Source: Chthoniobacter sp. (GTDB taxonomy: Bacteria; Verrucomicrobiota; Verrucomicrobiia; Chthoniobacterales; Chthoniobacteraceae). Taken from it: 64,000 nucleotides of DNA. Of this stretch, positions 7,030 through 15,669 are shown one piece after another; positions within the stretch are counted from its first letter, which is position 1; every line of letters begins with the position of its first letter. The notes beneath the pieces were generated by a model, which was not told where the DNA came from, made no database searches, and was given only the letters and a program-made list of their open reading frames with translations. Where the stretch lies: positions 372,001 through 436,000 of the forward strand of contig JAIOPH010000027.1 in NCBI GenBank assembly GCA_021414005.1, given 5' to 3'. The translations under genes were made by a program, and so were the position numbers.

Positions 7030-8336
7030 TGTCCGCCGTCATCCGCGCTGAGCATCTCAGCAAGCAATACCGCCTCGGCGTCATCGACCGCCGCATGCTT
7101 TACCAGGAGTTGCAAAGCTGGTGGGCGCGCGTGCGCGGGCACGAAGATCCAAACACGCCGATCTTCGCGCGCCACGCCCGTGTGGAAAACGGGACGTGCT
7201 GGGCGCTGCAGGACGTGTCCTTCGAGGTCGGCCAGGGCGAAGTCGTCGGCATCATCGGCGGCAACGGCGCAGGCAAATCCACGCTGCTGAAAATCCTTTC
7301 CGAAATCACTCCGCCTTCCAGCGGACGCGCGCTCATGCAGGGCCGCGTGGCCAGCCTGCTCGAAGTCGGCACTGGCTTTCACCCCGAACTGACCGGGCGC
7401 GACAACGTCTATCTCAACGGTGCCATCATGGGCATGACCAAGCGCGACGTGCGCGCACGCTTCGACGAAATCGCCGCCTTTTCCGGCGTCGAGGATTACC
7501 TCGACACGCCGGTAAAACGCTACTCCAGCGGTATGCGCGTCCGCCTTGGCTTTGCCGTCGCCGCGCATCTGGAGCCCGAGATTTTAATCATCGACGAAGT
7601 GCTCGCTGTCGGTGATGCCGCCTTTCAGCAAAAGTGCCTAGGCAAACTCGGCGAAGTCGCCCGCGCCGGGCGCACCGTGCTCTTCGTCAGCCACAATCTT
7701 TCGTCGGTGGAAAATCTCTGCCAGCGCGGCATCGTCCTCAAAGGCGGACAACTCGCCTTCGACGGAACGCAGACCGAGGCCATCGCCCATTACCTCGACA
7801 GCATCGGGGCCACCGGCGTCTCGCTCCACGACCGCAAAGACCGCTCCGGCTCCGGCGAACTGCGCGTCTCCGCCATCGAAATGCGCGACATGGACGGGCG
7901 CTCCACGCGCACGCTTTTCGCCGGGCAGGATGTGGACATCCATGTGCATTTTGCAAACCCGCAGCTCCGCCAGCTCCGCGGCCTCACCGTACAAATCCTC
8001 GTCAAGACCCAACTCGAAACACCGGTCTTCACGCACAGCAACCGCCTGAACGTCCTCGATTTCGACGACCTCCCGTCGGCCGGATCATTTGTCTGCCGTA
8101 TCCCGCGGCTGCCGCTTCCCGTGTCCACCTACCGCCTGAGCTTCATCATCGCCGCGCAATCCGGCGCTGCGGAGCGCGCAATCGATGCCATGGACAATGC
8201 CTTCGAGTTCGATGTCGCGGGCGGCGATTTCTTCGGCAATGGCAAGCTGCCGAAAATCACCAACGGCGTGTGCCTCGTACCCGCGCAATGGAGGATGGAA
8301 GCCAGCCAGCCCGCAGCCGCGCCCGCCACGGTCTGA
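7029..8336 (+). CDS. wzt: Polysaccharide ABC transporter, ATPase with C-terminal sugar-binding domain (Wzt)
   Basis: A 435-residue ATPase partner of Wzm. The nucleotide-binding domain shows Walker A GGNGAGKST at 77-85, the ABC signature YSSGMRVRL starting at 165, Walker B ILIIDE at 185-190 and the switch His222. Residues from about 250 to the end form an extra beta-rich domain like the Wzt C-terminal module, which in E. coli O8/O9a and Klebsiella types binds the modified non-reducing end of the chain before export. Its presence predicts that this glycan carries a terminal cap such as a methyl or other group. Five methyltransferases in the operon are candidates for making it. Confidence 0.93.
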   Translation: MSAVIRAEHLSKQYRLGVIDRRMLYQELQSWWARVRGHEDPNTPIFARHARVENGTCWALQDVSFEVGQGEVVGIIGGNGAGKSTLLKILSEITPPSSGRALMQGRVASLLEVGTGFHPELTGRDNVYLNGAIMGMTKRDVRARFDEIAAFSGVEDYLDTPVKRYSSGMRVRLGFAVAAHLEPEILIIDEVLAVGDAAFQQKCLGKLGEVARAGRTVLFVSHNLSSVENLCQRGIVLKGGQLAFDGTQTEAIAHYLDSIGATGVSLHDRKDRSGSGELRVSAIEMRDMDGRSTRTLFAGQDVDIHVHFANPQLRQLRGLTVQILVKTQLETPVFTHSNRLNVLDFDDLPSAGSFVCRIPRLPLPVSTYRLSFIIAAQSGAAERAIDAMDNAFEFDVAGGDFFGNGKLPKITNGVCLVPAQWRMEASQPAAAPATV

Positions 8337-8351
8337 TAACGCATTCCTTTC

Positions 8352-9404
8352 GTGAAGGTCATCCGCTCCTACGTCTTCTTTGTTGCTGCGCTGTTGCTCG
8401 GGCACGTCCTCTTTGTCTGGCTCGTCGATGCGCGGAAAGACTTTGCCACGGGTATCATCCGCCCGCTCGTCATGGACAGCCGGTCGGAGAAAACCATCCT
8501 TTACGCGAAAGCGTCCGCGGATAATCCGGTGACTGGAATTCTGCTCGGCTCCAGCCGCACCCTGACTTTCCAACCAGCCGATCTCGAAAAGGAAACCGGC
8601 CTCCGCTGTTTCAACTTCGCCGTCCAAAGCGCCCGCGCCGAAGATCATCTAGCCATCTACCGCTGGCTTCGCACCCAGAACAATACGCCCAAGCTGCTCG
8701 TCATCGGATACGACGTTGAGTTACTCCACGACGCCGACCCGATAGACGCCCGCTTGCAGCAGAACAGCGCATTTTGGAGGCAGCTTCACCCTGAAGCCTC
8801 GGAGTCGAGCGCAATGCGACGCTTCTTCGAGACTATGACATCAGAGCACGGTGTTTCTCCGGCGACATTGTTCTCCGCAACCTATCTAAGGGACGCAGCA
8901 CGCTCCCTCTGGCTGCTCGCCAACCATGCTCCCCGCATCACGGATTTGGCTCCAGACGGAACGGTTCGTTGGCAAAACTGGATCGCTGAGCGTCAAGCCG
9001 GCACCTTCGATTTAGCCACCCACATCAGCGATACGAAGAAAGAGTATTTCACACGCTACAGCCGGATGCACGGGCTCTCGGAAGAGCGCAAAAAGGTGTT
9101 TGAACAGTTGCTAAGCGAAGCAAAAGCCGGCGAAACACAGGTCGTGATCTGTCTTCTTCCGCTAAATTCTGAGCTTCATGCTTACGTGGTGGACAAATGT
9201 AACTATGACCGCCTTCTGCGGCAGACGGTTTCTTTCCTGAATGAGCTATCCGTCAAGTATGGCTGCGATCTAGAGGACTGCACCGATCCTCTTCGGATCG
9301 GCTTGTCCCCCGACGAATGGTTTGACGGAGCCCACGTCACGGAGCCCAACGCCGCACGACTCATGCACTATGCCTTCGCGGCCCCGGCGGCATCGCGGAA
9401 CTAG
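8352..9404 (+). CDS. SGNH-hydrolase-like protein, putative O-acyltransferase partner
   Basis: A 350-residue protein with one N-terminal membrane helix (about 6-25) and a periplasmic domain. The block LLGSSR (64-69), FNFAVQSA around Asn88, and the late FDGAH motif (Asp324, His327) fit the SGNH/GDSL fold, with Ser67 or Ser68 as the nucleophile. Together with the MBOAT protein encoded 36 bases later it resembles the AlgI/AlgJ or PatA/PatB logic, in which the MBOAT passes an acyl group across the membrane and the SGNH protein attaches it to the glycan. The start is GTG. Codon use is visibly less GC-biased than in the flanking genes, suggesting the pair was acquired. Assignment to a named family is uncertain. 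Confidence 0.65.
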   Translation: MKVIRSYVFFVAALLLGHVLFVWLVDARKDFATGIIRPLVMDSRSEKTILYAKASADNPVTGILLGSSRTLTFQPADLEKETGLRCFNFAVQSARAEDHLAIYRWLRTQNNTPKLLVIGYDVELLHDADPIDARLQQNSAFWRQLHPEASESSAMRRFFETMTSEHGVSPATLFSATYLRDAARSLWLLANHAPRITDLAPDGTVRWQNWIAERQAGTFDLATHISDTKKEYFTRYSRMHGLSEERKKVFEQLLSEAKAGETQVVICLLPLNSELHAYVVDKCNYDRLLRQTVSFLNELSVKYGCDLEDCTDPLRIGLSPDEWFDGAHVTEPNAARLMHYAFAAPAASRN

Positions 9405-9440
9405 CTCCGACATGTCTGGCGCACGCCCTTTCTCGAATCC

Positions 9441-10811
9441 GTGATCTTCAACTCGAATGTCTTCCTGTTCGTCTTTCTTCCTCTGGTCTTCGCCCTGTAT
9501 TGGGCGGCCGGGACAAAAGCGCAGCGCTACATCCTCCTCACGATTAGCGGTTATATCTTCTACGGCTACTGGAACTGGCGATTCTGCTTCCTTCTGCTTT
9601 TCTCCAGCTTCGTCAGCTTCTTTGCAGCGCTGGCCATTACGGACGGAACCAAGCCCTTCACGCGCCGCGGCTGGCTGGCGCTTTCCATCGGAACTGACCT
9701 TCTGCTGCTTGGCTTCTTCAAGTACTTCAATTTCTTCACCGAGAATTTCAATCGGCTAGGTCTCCCTTTCTCGCTGCCGCTCATTCACGTCGTCCTGCCC
9801 ATCGGCATCAGCTTCTACACATTTCACACCATCTCTTACATTTTGGATGTTGCTGCCGGTCGCGTGAAAGCCACGCGCAACATCTTCGAATACTTCGGCT
9901 ACGTCTGCCTGTTCTCGCAACTGGTGGCCGGTCCCATCGTGCGCTATCGGGAGATCGAGGACGACCTCGAGAATATCGACCGCCCGCTGTCGGAATCGCT
10001 GGCGGTGGTGGGTATCGGAACATTCATCCTCGGTCTGGCGAAGAAAGTCCTGATTGCCGATCAGATCGCGGCTCTAGTAAATCCGTTACTTCAGTCCTAC
10101 ACGACGCTATCCCCGCTCGCCGCGTGGGGAGCGGCCCTCGGGTATGCCTACCAGCTCTATTTCGATTTCAGCGGATATTCCGACATGTCAATTGGGCTCG
10201 GTCTGCTTTTCGGCCTGCACATTCCGATCAACTTCAACGCACCTTACCGCGCGGAAGGCATCGGCGATTTCTGGCGGCGCTGGCACATCAGCCTTTCAAG
10301 CTGGCTCCGGGACTACCTCTACATACCACTGGGTGGCAGTCGCGGCGGAAGCACCCGGACCGCGCTCAACCTCATGGCGACGATGCTGCTCGGAGGTTTA
10401 TGGCACGGTGCCAACTGGACCTTTGTGCTTTGGGGAGCTTTTCATGGCGCGTTGCTAGTCACCGGTCGGTACACCGCCGGTTTGAGGAAGAAGGCAGGTC
10501 CGTATCTTACCCGGTTTGTGACTTTCCTTCTAGTCGTCCTGGGCTGGGTTCTCTTTCGGTCGGACAATATGCACATGGCAGGCCATTGGTTGCAGACCAT
10601 GTTCGGGGCGGCAGGTGGCAGCCAGGCGATCCCGCTGGCGCTGGCGGTCTGGATAGGCATTTGCCTGATTCTTACCAATGTCATTCCGGAAACATCCAAG
10701 ATCACGTTTCCCGGCTCACGGAAATGGCTTTTTGCGTATGCGGCGGGTTTTTATGTCTGTTACCTCTTTATGAATCAAACCCCGACGGTTTTTCTGTACT
10801 ACCAGTTCTGA
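9441..10811 (+). CDS. MBOAT-family membrane O-acyltransferase (AlgI-like)
   Basis: A 456-residue membrane-bound O-acyltransferase with about ten membrane segments. The diagnostic motif DFWRRWHISLSSWLRDYLY spans roughly 277-294 (with His282), and the catalytic His322 lies in WHGANW at 321-326. Length and motif spacing match AlgI/DltB-type proteins that acetylate exopolysaccharides. It should sit in the inner membrane and hand acyl groups to the SGNH-like protein encoded just upstream. The start is GTG. It shares the lower-GC codon use of its neighbour. The likely role is O-acetylation of the exported polysaccharide; the acyl donor and acceptor sugar are inferred. Confidence 0.92.
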   Translation: MIFNSNVFLFVFLPLVFALYWAAGTKAQRYILLTISGYIFYGYWNWRFCFLLLFSSFVSFFAALAITDGTKPFTRRGWLALSIGTDLLLLGFFKYFNFFTENFNRLGLPFSLPLIHVVLPIGISFYTFHTISYILDVAAGRVKATRNIFEYFGYVCLFSQLVAGPIVRYREIEDDLENIDRPLSESLAVVGIGTFILGLAKKVLIADQIAALVNPLLQSYTTLSPLAAWGAALGYAYQLYFDFSGYSDMSIGLGLLFGLHIPINFNAPYRAEGIGDFWRRWHISLSSWLRDYLYIPLGGSRGGSTRTALNLMATMLLGGLWHGANWTFVLWGAFHGALLVTGRYTAGLRKKAGPYLTRFVTFLLVVLGWVLFRSDNMHMAGHWLQTMFGAAGGSQAIPLALAVWIGICLILTNVIPETSKITFPGSRKWLFAYAAGFYVCYLFMNQTPTVFLYYQF

Positions 10812-10844
10812 GATGACTGGCGCTGTTACTTTATCCCCATTCCC

Positions 10845-11975
10845 ATGATCAATGTCTTTCAACCCGCGCTCGGCGCGGATGAACTCGCCGCCATTGGGCG
10901 CGTCTTTCAGTCAAACTGGCTTGGCAAGGGCAAGCTGACCGCGCAGTTCGAGACGGATTTTGCCACGCATCTCGGCGTGGAGCGCAATTTGGTCAGGAGC
11001 GTCAATTGCTGCACAGAAGGGCTTTTCCAGGCGATCGAGGTGCTCGGCATCGGTTCGGGTGACGAGATCATTTTGCCGACGATCAGCTTTGTCGGCGCGG
11101 CCAATGCCATCGCCGCGCGTGGCGCGGTGCCGGTCTTCTGCGATGTGGATCGCCGGTCGCTCAACGCCACGCCGGAAACCATCGCGGCCAAGCTCACACC
11201 GCGCACCAAGGCGGCGCTGATCCTGCATTATGGCGGCTTGCCGGGCGATCTCGACGGGATGCACGCGGTTGCTTCCGGTGTAGGCATCACTTTGATCGAA
11301 GACGCCGCGTGCAGCGTGGCCACGCGCTACAAGGGACGCGGAGCGGGCACCATCGGTGAAATCGGTGTTTGGTCTTTCGACGCCATGAAGATCCTCGTCA
11401 CGGGCGACGGCGCGATGACCTACTGGAACACGCCGGAACTGGCGCAGCGTGCGGAGGAGTTGATGTATCTCGGCATGACGACCAAGAGCGGTTTCACCAC
11501 TAGCGTGGATACGCGCTGGTGGGAGTTCGACATTTCCTGCTACGGTCGCCGCTCTATCATGAACGACATCTCCTCGGCGATGGGCCTGGAGCAGCTTCGC
11601 AAGCTGCCCGACTTCATCCGTCGCCGCCGGGAAATCCACGAGCGCTACGACGCGCTGCTCGCCGACCTGCCGTGGATGGAACTGCCGCCGCCCGTGCCCG
11701 CCGAAGCGGAGTCGTCCTATTATTTCTACTGGCTGCAAATGGCTCCCGACATTCGCGACCGGCTGGCGGGCTGGTTGCGCGAGCGCGGCATCTACACGAC
11801 TTTCCGCTACTACCCGCTCCATTGGGTCGCGCACTACGGCGCAAAAATCAGCCTGCCCGCAGCCGAGGAAGCCGCGCGCTCGACCCTCTGCATCCCGATT
11901 CATCAATCACTCACGGACAACGAAGTCGCGGAAATCTCCGACCGCATTCATGAGTTTGGCCGCCTGCATGTCTGA
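10845..11975 (+). CDS. DegT/DnrJ/EryC1-family aminotransferase
   Basis: A 376-residue PLP-dependent enzyme of the sugar aminotransferase family (fold type I). The cofactor Asp153 lies in IEDAACS, and the Schiff-base Lys182 lies in SFDAMKILVTGDGA, a slightly unusual variant of the common SFHxTKxxxxGEGG. The family transfers an amino group, normally from glutamate, to a keto-sugar nucleotide. It has a separate origin from the WecE-like enzyme encoded at 25547, so the operon carries two distinct amination steps. A 33-base gap follows the MBOAT gene. The start of the next gene lies inside its last codons. The keto-sugar substrate cannot be told from sequence. Confidence 0.88.
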   Translation: MINVFQPALGADELAAIGRVFQSNWLGKGKLTAQFETDFATHLGVERNLVRSVNCCTEGLFQAIEVLGIGSGDEIILPTISFVGAANAIAARGAVPVFCDVDRRSLNATPETIAAKLTPRTKAALILHYGGLPGDLDGMHAVASGVGITLIEDAACSVATRYKGRGAGTIGEIGVWSFDAMKILVTGDGAMTYWNTPELAQRAEELMYLGMTTKSGFTTSVDTRWWEFDISCYGRRSIMNDISSAMGLEQLRKLPDFIRRRREIHERYDALLADLPWMELPPPVPAEAESSYYFYWLQMAPDIRDRLAGWLRERGIYTTFRYYPLHWVAHYGAKISLPAAEEAARSTLCIPIHQSLTDNEVAEISDRIHEFGRLHV

Positions 11976-12678
11976 AAGCCCACACGCCGCGTGGTTCGCA
12001 TCGCTTGAAACGCAGTTTGCCGCCGCCTATACGGAAGGCGCGTATCTCTGGCCGCGCACGCCGATCCACGACATCCAGTCGAAGATCAAACAGCGCGTCG
12101 GCGTGGGGGATCGTGAGGTCGATGCGCCGAATTCGCGGCCCGCGCTCATCCTCCGCCAGATCGCCGCACTGCAACGCGCAGGCGGATTATCCGCGGCTTT
12201 TAGCGTCCTCGACATCGCGTGCGGCGATGCCCTCATCTTGCTCCAAATCAAAAGTGCCCATCCCGCCGCCGCGTGCTTCGGCGCGGACTTTCACGCCGGC
12301 AGTATCGACACGCATGAGGAAGTCTCCGCCGCCGGAATCGGCCTGCACCGTGCGCTCATCCAGCATCTTTTCCGCGCACCGGTCGCACCGCCTTTCGATC
12401 TCGTGCTGATGCTCAATACGTATCGAGGCTGGGAATCCGCCGATTTGAAACCCGAAGACCGCGACCTCCCCGCACTGGCCGATGCGTGGCTACGCGATAA
12501 TGCACGCTTCGCCATCCTCACCGTCACGGAAAGTCAGACGCACCACTTCCGCGACATTGGCTTTAACCTCCAGCGCATCGGCCCCGGCGAGGATAACTCC
12601 ATCATGGTCTGCCTCTCGCGCGAACGGCTCCCTGCCGCCGGCCTGCTCGCGCGGCTCTTTTCCAAACTCACCACATGA
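11968..12678 (+). CDS. Class I SAM-dependent methyltransferase-like protein
   Basis: A 236-residue protein with a Rossmann-type SAM motif, VLDIACGDALILLQI, near the middle, preceded by an N-terminal helical segment of about 75 residues. The following FGADFHAGSI and LVLMLNTY segments fit later motifs of class I methyltransferases. It is probably cytoplasmic and acts on a sugar or nucleotide sugar. The ATG at 11968 gives an 8-base overlap with the aminotransferase gene; an in-frame ATG at 11950 is less likely because it lies deeper in that gene. The motif is only partly canonical, so the function is tentative. Confidence 0.6.
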   Translation: MSESPHAAWFASLETQFAAAYTEGAYLWPRTPIHDIQSKIKQRVGVGDREVDAPNSRPALILRQIAALQRAGGLSAAFSVLDIACGDALILLQIKSAHPAAACFGADFHAGSIDTHEEVSAAGIGLHRALIQHLFRAPVAPPFDLVLMLNTYRGWESADLKPEDRDLPALADAWLRDNARFAILTVTESQTHHFRDIGFNLQRIGPGEDNSIMVCLSRERLPAAGLLARLFSKLTT

Positions 12679-13382
12679 AACGCATCGCAGTCATCGGGAT
12701 GGGCCGCAGTGGCACATCATTCATCACCCAGTTTCTTTCCGAATGCGGCGTCTATGTCGATGAGGTCGGCGACAAGTTCGAGCACACGCTCACGCGCCAG
12801 ATCAACGACGCGATTCTCGAACAGGAGTTCGGCGCCAAGCACGGTCTGCCCTACGGAAAACTGCCCGATACCGAGATTACCGTCGGCCCGCAGTGGCACC
12901 AGAAAACGAAAGAGTTCATCGCCTACATCGACGCCCAGGCGGCGGCGAAAAGCACCTCGCCCTACCTCGCTTTCAAAGATCCGCGCACCACGGTTCTGCC
13001 TTCGCTGTGGATGGAGTATTTCGACATCGTGGTCGGTATTTACCGCCGACCCGAGCAGGTCGTGGAATCGTTCCTTTCCAAAAAATGGATCACCGGCTGG
13101 CGGGCGCAGCGCACCGCGCTGAACTACTGGATGCGCTTCAACCAGTCGCTCCTCGACATCGCGGCACAGCGCGGCGGCAAGCCGATGTTCGTGATCGACT
13201 ACAACGCCGACATGAACGCTCAAACCGCGCGACTCGGCGAGGCGCTCGGCTTGCCCGTGCCGGAAAAGGCACGCGCGGTTTTCAATCCCGAGCGCAACCA
13301 TTTCGGCGAAGCCAAACCGCTCAATGATGCCGCCGCCGATGCGATGTATGCGCGGCTCCAGCAGCTTCGCAATTTGATGTGA
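12675..13382 (+). CDS. Sulfotransferase-like P-loop protein
   Basis: A 235-residue protein resembling small bacterial sulfotransferases. The N-terminal IGMGRSGTSF (residues 7-16) matches the 5'-phosphosulfate-binding loop. FKDPRTT and YRRPEQVVESF further on fit the 3'-phosphate-binding region. Such enzymes transfer sulfate from PAPS to sugar hydroxyls in the cytoplasm. It overlaps both neighbours by 4 bases, so it belongs to the glycan operon, and a sulfated polysaccharide is a reasonable but unproven prediction. No PAPS synthesis genes lie nearby. Confidence 0.65.
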   Translation: MKRIAVIGMGRSGTSFITQFLSECGVYVDEVGDKFEHTLTRQINDAILEQEFGAKHGLPYGKLPDTEITVGPQWHQKTKEFIAYIDAQAAAKSTSPYLAFKDPRTTVLPSLWMEYFDIVVGIYRRPEQVVESFLSKKWITGWRAQRTALNYWMRFNQSLLDIAAQRGGKPMFVIDYNADMNAQTARLGEALGLPVPEKARAVFNPERNHFGEAKPLNDAAADAMYARLQQLRNLM

Positions 13383-14620
13383 GCCATTCGATCCTCCAGC
13401 TTCCTTCGCGCCTGCTGCGCAGCCTCGCGGCGCGTGGCGCGCAGGCGACATGGAGCCGTTTCCACACGCTCACCCTCGCCGCGCGGCAGGGGACGCTAAC
13501 TGGCGAGGCGTGGACGAATCCGGTGCAGCGCGACTTTCTCATCCGCACAACCTGGCCGGTGGGGGCACCGCGCGCCGACACCACCTACGTCTTCGTGTTC
13601 CTCGGTGAATTCGGCTACGAGCTTTTCAACTGGCAGGGCGTGGTGCGCAAATTCGCAAGCCAGCTTCCCACCTCCAGCCGCATCGCCATCGCCGGGCGGC
13701 GCGGGCTCCAGCCGTTCTACGAGACGGCGCAGGAATACGTGGAGATTTCCGACTTCGCGCCGTTCCGCGAGAGCGTGGCCGCGGCTTATTGGGCGATCCC
13801 GCCCGACGCGACTTCACGCGACCGTTCGCCGAAACAGTTGGCTTTCGCCGAAAACCTGCGTGCCGAACTCCGCGATCATCTCACGCCTAAACTGCGCGGC
13901 ACGCACCGCGCCGAATTCATCTTCAGCACAGACCTCACAGCCTTCCCTGGCTGCATCTTCGGAGCCGACCGCCGTTATTACGGGCGGCCCGAGCATCCCG
14001 GCAAAATCTACGGCGCACCCGGCCTTGCCGAAAACAACCGCTACGCCAAAATTGAGCCCGACCGCAGCGTGCGCGCCGAAATCGAACGCACGCTCGGCTT
14101 TGACCTCGATCGCCCCTACGCGCTCGTCCAGACCCGCCGCCGCGCCATCGGCCCGCAGCACGGCATGATCGTCGAAGAGGAGCCCGTCGTCCGCGCGCTC
14201 GCGCAGCATCTGCCCGTGATCGTCCTCTCCTTCGACACCGGTCGCGCCCTCGACAGCGCCTCCGCGCTCGGCACCGAAACCGGCGCGATGATTTTTCCCG
14301 GCCGCTCGTTTCGCGAGCAGAGTTGCCTTATCGACCACGCGGCGCGCTGCGTCTTCATCACAAACGGCGACCTCGGCAGCCACACCTATTTGCCGCCCTT
14401 CCTCGGCCGCGACGTGGACATCATCGCCTCACGCGAAATCTTCCAGCTCCCCAGCGCGCCGATTGACTTCTGGAATCGGAACGTCTTCCGATTCGGCGGC
14501 CAGATGCGCGCCGCCCCCGCCGAAGCGCTTTTCGCCACCGACACAAGTCTGAGCGACGGCATCGCCGCCATGCTCGGCCACAATTTTCACCAGCCATCCC
14601 ACGCCACCACGCAATCATGA
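13379..14620 (+). CDS. Conserved glycan-cluster protein of unknown function
   Basis: A 413-residue soluble protein I cannot assign. Notable stretches are FVFLGEFGYELFNWQGVV near residue 72, RRYYGRPEHPGKIYG in the middle, a strand-turn QTRRRAIGPQHG, and a late TNGDLGSHTYLPPFLGRDV. The alternation of beta strands and helices and the late Gly/Ser-rich loop would suit a GT-B glycosyltransferase, but no donor motif is clear. The start is GTG, overlapping the sulfotransferase-like stop as GTGA, and its stop overlaps the NeuB-like start by 4 bases. Its place directly before neuB suggests a role connected to that sugar. Confidence 0.55.
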   Translation: MSHSILQLPSRLLRSLAARGAQATWSRFHTLTLAARQGTLTGEAWTNPVQRDFLIRTTWPVGAPRADTTYVFVFLGEFGYELFNWQGVVRKFASQLPTSSRIAIAGRRGLQPFYETAQEYVEISDFAPFRESVAAAYWAIPPDATSRDRSPKQLAFAENLRAELRDHLTPKLRGTHRAEFIFSTDLTAFPGCIFGADRRYYGRPEHPGKIYGAPGLAENNRYAKIEPDRSVRAEIERTLGFDLDRPYALVQTRRRAIGPQHGMIVEEEPVVRALAQHLPVIVLSFDTGRALDSASALGTETGAMIFPGRSFREQSCLIDHAARCVFITNGDLGSHTYLPPFLGRDVDIIASREIFQLPSAPIDFWNRNVFRFGGQMRAAPAEALFATDTSLSDGIAAMLGHNFHQPSHATTQS

Positions 14621-15669
14621 CCAAACGCTCCCTCACCATCGGCACCCGCACCATCGACGACGACAGCGACTGCTACGTCATCGCCGAAGTCGGCAACAAC
14701 CATCAGGGCGAAATGGCGAAGGCCATTGCGCTTTTCCGCGCAGCCAAGGACTCCGGCTGCCATGCGGTGAAGCTGCAAAAGCGCGACAACCGCTCACTTT
14801 ACACGCGCAAGGCTTTCGACATGCCGTACGAAAACGAGAACAGCTTCGGCGCGACGTATGGCGAGCACCGCGAGTTCCTCGAGTTCGGGAAAAAGGAATA
14901 CGTGGAATTGCAGCAGCTCGCAAAAGAACTCGGGCTCGATTTTTTCGCGACGGCGTTCGATTTCCCGAGCACGGACTTCCTCGCGGAGTTTGACATGCCG
15001 CTCTACAAAATCGCGTCCGGCGATTTGAAGAACATCCCTCTCATCAAGAAGGTCGCGCTGCTCGGCAAGCCTCTGATCGTCAGCGTCGGCGGCGGGAGCA
15101 TCGACGACGCGCAGCGCGTATATGACGAAGTCATGCCTATCAATCCGCAGCTCATTTTTCTGCAATGCACGGCCACGTATCCGACGGACCCGCAGGACAT
15201 GAATCTGCGCGTCATCACCACGCTGCGCGAGCGTTTCCCCGAAGTTGTGGCCGGGCTTTCCGATCACTCGAATGGCATCGTCATGGCCGTCGCCGCCTAC
15301 ATGCTCGGCGGACGCGTCGTCGAAAAGCACTTCACGCTAAACCACACATGGAAGGGCACCGACCATGCGCTTTCGCTGGAGCCCATCGGCATGCACAAAA
15401 TGGTGCGCGACCTCCAGCGCACGCGCGTCGCGCTCGGCAGTCCGGTGAAGCAGCTCCTGCCGAACGAAGCGTCGGCAATCAAGAAAATGGGCAAGAGCCT
15501 TTTCGCTGCGCGGGACCTGCCTGCGGACCATGTGCTCACCGAGGCCGACATCGCCATGAAGTGCCCCGGCGGCGGCATCCCGCCCGCGCAAATCGGACAG
15601 GTGCTCGGACGCAAAACGGCGCGGGCCTTCGCCGAGGACGAGCTTTTTGAAACTGCCGCCCTGAGCTAA
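14617..15669 (+). CDS. neuB: NeuB-family nonulosonate synthase (sialic acid synthase-like)
   Basis: A 350-residue NeuB-family enzyme that condenses phosphoenolpyruvate with an aldose to make a nine-carbon 2-keto-3-deoxy acid. The N-terminal TIM barrel has VIAEVGNNHQGEM near residue 23, KIASGDLKN near 131, and LSDHSNG and VVEKHFTLNH further on. A C-terminal SAF domain (about 290-346) includes KCPGGGIPP. It is the key enzyme for a sialic, legionaminic, pseudaminic or Kdn-like sugar. The phosphatase gene directly downstream suggests the route runs through a 9-phosphate (inference). Which nonulosonate is made cannot be told from the motif alone. Confidence 0.9.
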   Translation: MTKRSLTIGTRTIDDDSDCYVIAEVGNNHQGEMAKAIALFRAAKDSGCHAVKLQKRDNRSLYTRKAFDMPYENENSFGATYGEHREFLEFGKKEYVELQQLAKELGLDFFATAFDFPSTDFLAEFDMPLYKIASGDLKNIPLIKKVALLGKPLIVSVGGGSIDDAQRVYDEVMPINPQLIFLQCTATYPTDPQDMNLRVITTLRERFPEVVAGLSDHSNGIVMAVAAYMLGGRVVEKHFTLNHTWKGTDHALSLEPIGMHKMVRDLQRTRVALGSPVKQLLPNEASAIKKMGKSLFAARDLPADHVLTEADIAMKCPGGGIPPAQIGQVLGRKTARAFAEDELFETAALS

